DNA of 43,797 nucleotides, taken from NCBI GenBank assembly GCA_947175495.1, contig CAMWNB010000017.1, positions 1 through 43,797 of the forward strand. The letters are read 5' to 3'. The notes beneath the pieces are model-generated. The model was given only the letters and a program-made list of their open reading frames with translations, made no database searches and was not told the origin of the DNA. This stretch comes from an uncultured Porphyromonadaceae bacterium (GTDB taxonomy: Bacteria > Bacteroidota > Bacteroidia > Bacteroidales > Muribaculaceae). Position numbers and translations under genes: made by a program. How positions within the stretch are numbered: the first letter of the stretch is position 1; each line of letters starts with the position of its first letter. Shown here in pieces: positions 26,515-32,572 of the stretch.

Positions 26515-26839
26515 CACATTTATTCCGAATATAGTGCGGGCGTGGATGCGGAGGGCTGATTTTTTAGTTAAAAACCCACTTTAACAATAGCGAAAATAAA
26601 CCATATTTACCCCCTTGTGTTGTTCATAGTGTAAAGTTGACAAAATGGTGCATATGTGGTTTCAAAAATGTTACAGAATAGTAGTTGTGACGATAAAGTA
26701 TGTCAATTGTAACAAAAATGAAACAAAATAAGCTATATTTAAATATTTGGTAATCAAATTTTTAAATAAGATAAAATGCTAAAAATTGCATAATTAACAC
26801 ATATTAACACAAAAACTCTTGCATTTGTCAAATATTGCG
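26515..26839. other. AT-rich intergenic region upstream of the ECF sigma gene
   Basis: About 325 bases of markedly AT-rich DNA with stop codons in all frames and no gene-like frame. It contains scattered TTAACACA repeats (26792-26812) and several A/T runs, but no strong hairpin that I can see. Such length before a sigma-factor promoter is compatible with upstream activator binding, though nothing specific is visible. Confidence 0.5.
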
Positions 26840-26847
26840 TAACTTTG
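26819..26847 (+). promoter_or_regulatory. promoter of the ECF sigma gene
   Basis: TTG (26819-26821), an 18-base spacer and TAACTTTG (26840-26847) match the Bacteroidota housekeeping promoter closely. The 5' leader to the ATG at 26920 is about 68 bases. Confidence 0.7.
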
Positions 26848-26919
26848 AATCGTCAACAGCAAAAAAGCATCACAGAACCGAGTAAAAAAGCTCAAAAAAA
26901 CATCATAAATATTACTACT

Positions 26920-27423
26920 ATGGGAACTGAGAAATTTCAAAACGACCTGATGAAACTCCAGGGCAATCTCCTCAACTTCGCCTACATGCTCACCAGCAAC
27001 CGTGACGACGCCTACGACCTGCTGCAGGACACCACTCTCAAGGCCCTTGACAATGAAGCCAAGTACGCTGAGAACACCAACTTCAAAGGCTGGGTGTTCA
27101 CTATCATGCGCAACATCTTCATCAACAACTACCGCCGCGGCGCCCGCGCAGCCACCGTGACCGACAGCACCGACAATCTCTACCACCTGAACCTCTCGCA
27201 GGACAGCGGGCTCGAGACTCCGGAGGGTTCTTACACGGCTGCTGAAATCACTGACGCAATCAACAACTTCTCCGACGAATACCGCATCCCCTTCTCGATG
27301 CACGTGGCCGGCTACAAGTACAACGAGATAGCCGAGAAGATGGAGCTTCCTCTCGGCACCGTGAAGAGTCGTATCTTCTTCGCACGCAAGAAGCTCCAGG
27401 AACAGTTTGCCGATTATCGGTAG
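26920..27423 (+). CDS. ECF-type RNA polymerase sigma factor
   Basis: A 167-residue extracytoplasmic-function sigma factor. Region 2 spans about residues 5-75 (LLNFAYMLTSNRDDAYDLLQDTTLKALDN, then NFKGWVFTIMRNIFINNYRR, the -10 recognition helix region). Region 4 spans about 107-165 (FSDEYRIPFSMHVAGYKYNEIAEKMELPLGTVKSRIFFARKKLQEQ, a helix-turn-helix). An in-frame ATG at 26845 overlaps the -7 box and cannot be used by a transcript from that promoter, so I take 26920. No anti-sigma or FecR-like gene follows; the next gene is a pseudokinase 380 bases away with its own promoters. The leader is AT-rich and the coding part has normal genomic composition. Confidence 0.93.
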   Translation: MGTEKFQNDLMKLQGNLLNFAYMLTSNRDDAYDLLQDTTLKALDNEAKYAENTNFKGWVFTIMRNIFINNYRRGARAATVTDSTDNLYHLNLSQDSGLETPEGSYTAAEITDAINNFSDEYRIPFSMHVAGYKYNEIAEKMELPLGTVKSRIFFARKKLQEQFADYR

Positions 27424-27661
27424 GCCGCGCCGGAACAAACAAAGCTCATCCTCCTCCCTCCCTACCGAAATTTTCTCTACACCCGACCAGCTGCCGCCGC
27501 GCCCCCTGCGCTACTGCAGGGGGCACGGACGGGAAGCTTAAAAAGCAATTTGTGTCCCAAAAAGGAATAAGATATTGGACGAATAGGACACAAAAGTGTT
27601 AAATAAGTTTAACTTAACACATTTTTAAACCGAAAAAATATGTTATAAAACATATAATGCC

Positions 27662-27669
27662 TAAATTTG
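27662..27669 (+). promoter_or_regulatory. distal -7 box upstream of the pseudokinase
   Basis: TAAATTTG, followed by C, sits six bases after a 7-bp palindrome (27638-27655) that would fill its spacer. No -33 TTG is seen. Confidence 0.45.
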
Positions 27670-27682
27670 CAACGTGTTTTTC

Positions 27683-27790
27683 ATGGTATTAGATTTAAGG
27701 TTAAGAAGATTGCTCGTCGAGATGACGGGTAATTTTTTTATATATACACTCGAACTCGCAAAAAAAATCAGTAAATTTGCAGTGAAATAA
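27683..27790 (+). CDS. possible 35-residue small ORF
   Basis: A short frame begins 13 bases after the -7 box at 27662 and ends 12 bases before the pseudokinase ATG. The peptide is basic and hydrophobic (MVLDLRLRRLLVEM, ending SKFAVK). Its codon use is AT-rich, unlike the neighbouring genes, so a chance frame is quite possible. Confidence 0.18.
   Translation: MVLDLRLRRLLVEMTGNFFIYTLELAKKISKFAVK
27772..27779 (+). promoter_or_regulatory. proximal -7 box of the pseudokinase gene
   Basis: TAAATTTG, followed by C, lies 23 bases before the ATG at 27803. No clear -33 TTG. Confidence 0.5.
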
Positions 27791-27802
27791 TATATTGCCG
27801 AG

Positions 27803-28552
27803 ATGACTGATAAAGCCGAACGCTGGACCGAGATAGAACATCTGCCCGAATGGGATGAGGAATTCTATCTGGTGTACACTGCCCGCAAGCTGGGCAAATG
27901 GGTGATGCTTAAGACGCTGCGCCCGGAACTGCGCGACGACCCGAAGTACATGCGCATGATTGAGCAGGAGTTTGACGTGCGTTACAATCTGGCGCATCCA
28001 AACATTGTGATGATCAACGATTTCGAGGATGTGCCGGGCCTCGGACGCTGCATCGTGTGCGACGACGTGTATGGCACGTCTCTGCGCAAGCTTATCGACG
28101 AAGGCAAGGTGACTCCGGCCCACATCGAGCAGCTGCGCCGCTGTCTTCCCGATGCACTGGCCTACATACAGGCCAACCACATAGTGCACCATCCCATCCG
28201 CCCCGAGCGTATCATATTCACCGAAAACATAGGCAACCTCAAGCTCATCGACGTCGGCTTCGAGCAGCGCGCCGCCTTGAGCCGCGCCGCCGCGTGCGAC
28301 GACATCCGCGCCTATGGTGATGTGGTGCTCGAGACTCTTGATGCTTCCGGCATCGACGACCCGGCGTTGCGCGAGGTGGCCGAGCGCTGCGTGCGCAAGG
28401 ACCGTCGCCGCATTTCCGACGTGCAGGACTTGAAACTGGCACTCGCCGGGCCCAGTCGCAGCAATCGGCTGTATGTCATGATAATAGCGTTTCTTGTGGT
28501 CATGGTGGCTGTGCTCGGCTGGCTGTGTGCCCGACCCGTAAATAATCTCTAA
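27803..28552 (+). CDS. membrane-anchored serine/threonine pseudokinase
   Basis: A 249-residue protein with a Hanks-type kinase fold. The nucleotide-contacting Lys is present (VMLKTLRPEL, Lys37), as is a likely helix-C Glu (Glu54) and the metal-binding Asp in the DFG position (LKLIDVGF, Asp150). The catalytic loop is broken: the usual 'HRDIKPEN' reads HHPIRPER, so the catalytic Asp is Pro131 and the metal-binding Asn is Arg135. No glycine-rich loop is evident. Residues of about 223-241 form one membrane helix with a short tail. It may bind ATP but should not phosphorylate, acting instead as a membrane-tethered scaffold or sensor. The stop overlaps the next gene's ATG by one base (TAATG). Confidence 0.8.
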   Translation: MTDKAERWTEIEHLPEWDEEFYLVYTARKLGKWVMLKTLRPELRDDPKYMRMIEQEFDVRYNLAHPNIVMINDFEDVPGLGRCIVCDDVYGTSLRKLIDEGKVTPAHIEQLRRCLPDALAYIQANHIVHHPIRPERIIFTENIGNLKLIDVGFEQRAALSRAAACDDIRAYGDVVLETLDASGIDDPALREVAERCVRKDRRRISDVQDLKLALAGPSRSNRLYVMIIAFLVVMVAVLGWLCARPVNNL

Positions 28553-29697
28553 TGTCAGAAAAGAAAAAAATCACAATAAAAGCTCTCAGACCCACCCGCA
28601 GAGAGCTGTTGGAGTACATCCATTTCGGTATTGATCTTTACAAGGGCAACGCGTGCTTCGTGCCGCCGCTCATTGTCGACGAGCTGGCCACGCTCAATCC
28701 CAAGTCCAACCCGGCGGCTGAGGTGTGCGACTCGCAGAGTTTCATCGCTTTGCGCGACGGCAAGCCCGTGGGCCGTATCACCGCCATCATCAACCGCGAC
28801 GCCAACCGCCGTTATGGCGAGGAAGCCATGCGCTTCGGTTTTGTCGATTTCGTGGACGATGCCGAGGTGGTCGACGCGCTTTTCGACGCTGCCATAGCGT
28901 GGGGCCGCGACCGCGGAGCCACGGCCATAATCGGACCCATGGGATTCACCGACATGGACCACGAGGGCATGCTTGTGGAGGGTTTTGACGAACCCGGCAC
29001 CATGGCCACTATCTACAATCACCCCTACTATCCGAAGCATATGGAGCGCATGGGCTTTGCCAAGGATGTGGACTGGGTGGAATACCGGATAAAGGTTCCG
29101 GAGGCGATTCCCGAAAAAATGATGCGCATAGCCGACATCGTGCGCCGCAAGCTGGGTCTGCGCAGCGCCGTGGTGAAAAGCCGCTCCGAACTGAAGAAAA
29201 AATACGGCCGCGAATTTTTCCATCTCATCAATGAGGCTTACGCCGACCTTTACGGCTTCACTCCGCTGACCGACCGTATGATTGACCACTATGTGGACAA
29301 TTATCTGAGCATTCTGCGTCTTGACGACCTCAGCATCATCGTGGACGGCGACGGGCGGCTGGCCGCCGCCGGCATCGCGATGCCGTCGCTTACGAAGGCC
29401 CTGCAGAGCTGCGGCGGCAAGCTGTTGCCGACGGGCTGGTTCAAGCTGCTGCGCGCCGTGCAGGGCAAGGGTGTGGACGTGGTGGACCTCATGCTTGTGG
29501 CTGTGCGCAAAGACCTGCAGGGAAAGGGTGTGAACTCGCTGCTGTTCTGCGAGCTGATTCCGCGTTTTGTGGCTCACGGCTACCGCGAGGCCGAGAGCAA
29601 TCTCGAGCTTGAAGGCAACGAAAACGTGCAGCGGCAGTGGGAATATTTCGAGCGCCGGCAGCATCGCCGCCGCCGCGCCTGGCGCAAAGAGCTCTAA
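28552..29697 (+). CDS. GNAT-like acyltransferase, function unknown
   Basis: A 381-residue cytoplasmic protein resembling the large N-acetyltransferase-like family common in Bacteroidota. The first half has a GNAT-like pattern (FIALRDGKPVGRITAIINRDANRRYG, then FGFVDFVDDAEVVDALFDAAIAWGRDRGATAIIGPMGFTDMDHEGMLVEGF). A second GNAT-like half follows, with VDLMLVAVRKDLQGKGVNSLLFCELIPRF, where the RxxxGxG-like acetyl-CoA loop is visible. The C-terminus is very basic. It overlaps the pseudokinase gene by one base, so the two are probably co-translated and functionally linked. The substrate is unknown; the phospholipid genes just downstream are only suggestive. Confidence 0.72.
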   Translation: MSEKKKITIKALRPTRRELLEYIHFGIDLYKGNACFVPPLIVDELATLNPKSNPAAEVCDSQSFIALRDGKPVGRITAIINRDANRRYGEEAMRFGFVDFVDDAEVVDALFDAAIAWGRDRGATAIIGPMGFTDMDHEGMLVEGFDEPGTMATIYNHPYYPKHMERMGFAKDVDWVEYRIKVPEAIPEKMMRIADIVRRKLGLRSAVVKSRSELKKKYGREFFHLINEAYADLYGFTPLTDRMIDHYVDNYLSILRLDDLSIIVDGDGRLAAAGIAMPSLTKALQSCGGKLLPTGWFKLLRAVQGKGVDVVDLMLVAVRKDLQGKGVNSLLFCELIPRFVAHGYREAESNLELEGNENVQRQWEYFERRQHRRRRAWRKEL

Positions 29698-29717
29698 GCA
29701 AATAAACGCTAAAAAGT

Positions 29718-29747
29718 TTGCGACTACGGAAAAATAAGCTAACTTTG
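29718..29747 (+). promoter_or_regulatory. promoter of the psd-pssA unit
   Basis: TTG (29718-29720), a 19-base spacer and TAACTTTG (29740-29747). The leader to the ATG at 29791 is about 40 bases. Confidence 0.75.
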
Positions 29748-29790
29748 CATTTGAAACGGCCCGCACGCGCGTGCCAATATTAAAGAGCCG

Positions 29791-30468
29791 ATGAGAGTAA
29801 AGGTCCACCATGAGGGCATAAACATACTGATTGTGACGTTGATAGCGCTTCTCGCCATCAACCTTCCGCTGTGGCTGTGGGGCAAGCACCCCGTGGTGGC
29901 TACAGTGTGCACTGTGGTCAGTGCGGTGCTCTATCTCTCGGTGGTGAACTTTTTCCGTTCGCCGCGCCGTGCTTTCAAAGGCGATCCGAAGAATGCCGTG
30001 GTGTCGAGCGCCGACGGCAAGGTGGTGGCCTTGGAAGAAACCTACGAAGGCGAGTATCTGCACGGCAAGGCTGTGCAGATTTCCGTGTTCATGACTGTGT
30101 TCAATGTCCACGCCAACTGGTTTCCGGTAGACGGCGAGGTTATATATACCAAGCACCACAGCGGCCGCTTCCAGGCTGCGTGGTTGCCGAAGTCGAGCAC
30201 CGACAACGAGCGCTCCACCGTTGTGATCCGCACGCCCGAGGGGCAGCTTGTGGTGGTGCGCCAGATAGCCGGCGCCATAGCCCGTCGCATCGTCACCTAT
30301 GCCCATCCCGGCATCGAGGCCTCGATTGAGGACCACATGGGCTTCATAAAGTTTGGCTCGCGTGTCGACATCTTCGTGCCCGTCGGCAGTGAAATCCTGG
30401 TCAAGCTCGGCGACCATACCACCGGCGGCGTCACCCAGGTGGCGAAGCTAAAACCAACTGAGAAATGA
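29791..30468 (+). CDS. psd: phosphatidylserine decarboxylase proenzyme
   Basis: A 225-residue short-form (PSD-A type) pyruvoyl enzyme that converts phosphatidylserine to phosphatidylethanolamine. Two N-terminal hydrophobic segments (about 10-30 and 35-54) anchor it in the inner membrane. NFFRSPRR, SVFMTVFNVHANWFPVDGEV and the self-cleavage site HMGFIKFGSRVDIF are conserved. Cleavage is expected between Gly189 and Ser190, making the pyruvoyl group at Ser190. Its last codons overlap the pssA start by four bases (ATGA). The pair covers both steps from CDP-diacylglycerol to phosphatidylethanolamine. Confidence 0.95.
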   Translation: MRVKVHHEGINILIVTLIALLAINLPLWLWGKHPVVATVCTVVSAVLYLSVVNFFRSPRRAFKGDPKNAVVSSADGKVVALEETYEGEYLHGKAVQISVFMTVFNVHANWFPVDGEVIYTKHHSGRFQAAWLPKSSTDNERSTVVIRTPEGQLVVVRQIAGAIARRIVTYAHPGIEASIEDHMGFIKFGSRVDIFVPVGSEILVKLGDHTTGGVTQVAKLKPTEK

Positions 30469-31169
30469 TCAGACGCATCATATCCTGCATCCCCAACACC
30501 ATCACGCTGATGAACCTTCTCAGCGGATGTGCGGCCGTCATCTTTGCTTTCAGCCACACGGTGCAGTTCGGCCCGTTCAGCGGCCAGGAGTGGGCCTACA
30601 TAATGATAGGCGCCGCCGCCGTGTTCGACTTTCTCGACGGAGCCTCGGCCCGTGCGCTGCGTGCCTACTCGGCGCTGGGCAAGGAACTTGATTCGCTGAG
30701 CGATCTTGTGAGTTTCGGCGTGGCCCCGGCCATGCTGGTGCTGAACGTGATGCTCGGCCATTCGGCCCATCCGTGGCTGTGCTATGCCGCATTGTTCATT
30801 CCCGCCATGGGCGCGTTGCGTCTGGCCAAATTCAATGTCGACACCACGCAGAGCACCGTGTTCCGCGGCCTGCCCATTCCGGCCAATGCCATATTCTGGA
30901 TAGGCATGTGCGGCTGGGTAGAGCGCTACGGCTATCCCGGCACGGGCCTCATAGTGGTGCTCATCGTGCTTGTGTCGCTCGCCATGGTGTGCGACATGCG
31001 CATGTTCTCTCTCAAATTCAAGAATTTCGACTGGCGCGAGAATTTTCCTCGCTACGTCATCATACTTGCGGCCATCCTGTTTGTGGTGTGTTACGGTGTC
31101 AGCGGCCTTGCCTGGACGATAGTCCTCTATATGCTGCTGTCGATGCTCACCCGTCGCCGTCAGGCATAA
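30465..31169 (+). CDS. pssA: CDP-diacylglycerol--serine O-phosphatidyltransferase
   Basis: A 234-residue integral membrane CDP-alcohol phosphatidyltransferase that makes phosphatidylserine from CDP-diacylglycerol and serine. The signature DG(x)2AR(x)8G(x)3D(x)3D is fully present in FLDGASARALRAYSALGKELDSLSDLVSFG. NTITLMNLLSGCAAVIFAF at the N-terminus matches PssA proteins, and about six further hydrophobic segments follow. It is coupled to psd by a four-base overlap. The next gene (DUF4834) starts 42 bases downstream. Confidence 0.95.
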   Translation: MIRRIISCIPNTITLMNLLSGCAAVIFAFSHTVQFGPFSGQEWAYIMIGAAAVFDFLDGASARALRAYSALGKELDSLSDLVSFGVAPAMLVLNVMLGHSAHPWLCYAALFIPAMGALRLAKFNVDTTQSTVFRGLPIPANAIFWIGMCGWVERYGYPGTGLIVVLIVLVSLAMVCDMRMFSLKFKNFDWRENFPRYVIILAAILFVVCYGVSGLAWTIVLYMLLSMLTRRRQA

Positions 31170-31211
31170 AGCCGTGCGGCCGGAGCCGTGTTTCTCCCTC
31201 TATTGATTCCT

Positions 31212-31553
31212 ATGTCTACATTCCTTTTTCTTCTTCTTTTCTTTTTTGTGTTGTTGCCCCTCGGGCGCATTGGCTGGGCTATGTGGCGCCAGTACAGGCT
31301 TATAAAGCGTCATATGCGCCAGGCCGAGGAGTTTCGCCGTGCTTTCGAGGGCGCGGCAGGGCAGGGCGGACGCCCGGAGGAGCCGCAGCCGGCTCCGCGC
31401 AAGAAAAAAATCGCAGGGGATGTGGGCGAATATGTCGCCTTTGAAGAGGTGCGTGTGTACAATTCCGAATCCGACACTGCCGCAGAGACGGGCTCCACGC
31501 ATGTGAAAGCCGAAGCACAGGTGGAGGATGCCGACTGGGAGGAGATAAAGTGA
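31212..31553 (+). CDS. DUF4834-like single-pass membrane protein
   Basis: A 113-residue protein of unknown function. One long N-terminal membrane helix (STFLFLLLFFFVLLPLGRIGWAMW, residues 2-25) is followed by a basic stretch (RLIKRHMRQAEEFRRAF), a Pro/Lys-rich linker, and an acidic C-terminus ending with DADWEEIK. This layout matches the small DUF4834 family of Bacteroidota. I chose the ATG at 31212; an in-frame GTG at 31188 would add eight residues. It follows pssA and overlaps the DUF2461 gene by one base (TGATG). Confidence 0.75.
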   Translation: MSTFLFLLLFFFVLLPLGRIGWAMWRQYRLIKRHMRQAEEFRRAFEGAAGQGGRPEEPQPAPRKKKIAGDVGEYVAFEEVRVYNSESDTAAETGSTHVKAEAQVEDADWEEIK

Positions 31554-32230
31554 TGGCACGGGTGAAGCTGCATCCCGCATTTTCGTTTCTCCGCCGTCTG
31601 GCCGAGAACAATGACCGCGCATGGTTTAACGCGCACCGCGCCGAGTACGACGATGTGCGCCAACAGTGGCTCGCCGAAGTGGACCGCATGATTGCGCGCC
31701 TTGCATTGAGCGATGCGCGCGTGGCCCGCGTGACTGCCAAATCGGCCGCCTACCGCATATATCGCGACACGCGGTTTTCGCCCGACAAGTCGCCGTTCAA
31801 GACGTATTTTTCGGCCGCCGTGCATGTGCAGGGACGCCGCGACGAGCGCGCCGGCTACTATCTGCAGTTCGACGAGCGCGCAGGCGAGGGCGGTCTGTAC
31901 TCCGGCATGTACTGTCCGGACAGCGCGCAGCTGCGCAAGATGCGCCACGCCATAGTCGACAACATCGAGGAATTCCGCGAAATCATCAATGCTCCCGATA
32001 TGGTGCGCGTATATGGCGACGCATGGGTGGGACCGCAGCTTAAGACAGTGCCGCAGGGTTGGCCGAAGGACCACCCCGACGCCGACCTGCTGCGTCTGAA
32101 ATGCTATGGCAAATACAGCGAACAGAGTCCGGCTTTCTTTTCGCGCCCGTCGTGGCCGGAGGAGGCAGCCGACATGCTTGCCGTCAGCCGGCCCCTGATC
32201 GACTTCATCAACTACTCCCTCGACGAGTGA
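31553..32230 (+). CDS. DUF2461 (TIGR02453-like) protein
   Basis: A 225-residue soluble protein of the DUF2461 family, whose biochemical role is not known to me. Diagnostic blocks are FSFLRRLAENNDRAWFNAHRAEYDD, YRIYRDTRFSPDKSPFKTYFSAAVH, GYYLQFDERAGEGGLYSGMYCPDSAQLRKMRHAI, and LKTVPQGWPKDHPDADLLRLKCYG. The start is the ATG at 31553, which overlaps the preceding stop by one base. It ends the phospholipid-gene unit. No terminator hairpin with a T-run is obvious after it. Confidence 0.85.
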   Translation: MARVKLHPAFSFLRRLAENNDRAWFNAHRAEYDDVRQQWLAEVDRMIARLALSDARVARVTAKSAAYRIYRDTRFSPDKSPFKTYFSAAVHVQGRRDERAGYYLQFDERAGEGGLYSGMYCPDSAQLRKMRHAIVDNIEEFREIINAPDMVRVYGDAWVGPQLKTVPQGWPKDHPDADLLRLKCYGKYSEQSPAFFSRPSWPEEAADMLAVSRPLIDFINYSLDE

Positions 32231-32478
32231 GAGACAAGGCCTGCGTGGGGTTGTGTGCCCACATAGGCGGCGCCGTGCGCGTTTTGTTCGCCGGGCAGGA
32301 TTGAAATTGGCAGAATGTCGTGATGTGGGGGTGAGGAAGGCGTAGCGCTTGCATTTTGCGTACAAAAACCTCTTCAGATTTGCGAATCCGGCTCATTTAT
32401 GTGGCTAATTGCTTGAGGCTACCGCTCGGCCGTATGTTAAAAAACGCGCGCGCGTATTATAGATTGGATTTTTTTAAG
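32231..32478. other. intergenic region upstream of the TonB-receptor promoter
   Basis: This gap contains no gene-like frame. It includes a CGCGCGCGCG run at 32445-32454 next to A-rich sequence and becomes AT-rich toward the promoter. No operator-like palindrome is apparent. Confidence 0.4.
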
Positions 32479-32486
32479 TATATTTG
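32479..32486 (+). promoter_or_regulatory. -7 box of the TonB receptor-lipoprotein operon
   Basis: TATATTTG lies 86 bases before the ATG at 32573. A -33 TTG at the right spacing is not visible, which may mean dependence on an activator or an alternative sigma factor. Confidence 0.45.
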
Positions 32487-32489
32487 ACG

Positions 32490-32518
32490 GCTGTTTGCCT
32501 GCCTTCCCGGCAAGCGGC
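32490..32518 (+). promoter_or_regulatory. stem-loop at the predicted 5' end of the receptor mRNA
   Basis: GCTGTTTGCC (32490-32499) pairs with GGCAAGCGGC (32509-32518) over ten base pairs, including two G-U pairs, around a nine-base loop. It begins four bases after the -7 box, so it would be the extreme 5' end of the transcript. It is likely to stabilise or regulate the mRNA. Confidence 0.55.
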
Positions 32519-32572
32519 ATTTCGATACGATAATTTTTTTAAATTTATATCTGTATAACACCTTTAACACGT

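Larger units (their letters stand above)
27424..27802. other. intergenic region with several inverted repeats
   Basis: This gap holds, in order: a GC-rich hairpin GCCCCCTGC/GCAGGGGGC (27501-27524) without a T-run, probably the 3' end of the sigma-factor mRNA; an inverted repeat TTTGTGTCC/GGACACAAA (27549-27557 and 27586-27594); GTGTTAA/TTAACAC (27597-27603 and 27614-27620); ATATGTT/AACATAT (27638-27655); and two -7 boxes (27662 and 27772). This crowding of palindromes ahead of the pseudokinase gene suggests a regulated promoter, but no named operator is recognised. Confidence 0.55.

Noticed and set aside
26845-26919. Longer N-terminus for the ECF sigma factor
   Set aside because: The upstream ATG overlaps the -7 box and would lie before the predicted start of transcription; family homology begins at MGTEKFQND.
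28555-30417. 620-codon minus-strand frame and similar long frames at 13485-15131, 1735-2868 and 10379-11740
   Set aside because: Each lies opposite a well-supported gene (GNAT-like and psd, pckA, topA, dgt) and shows no recognisable domain.
32445-32454. CGCGCGCGCG alternating run as a Z-DNA or regulatory element
   Set aside because: Only ten bases in a GC-rich genome and not placed at a promoter element; no support for a function.
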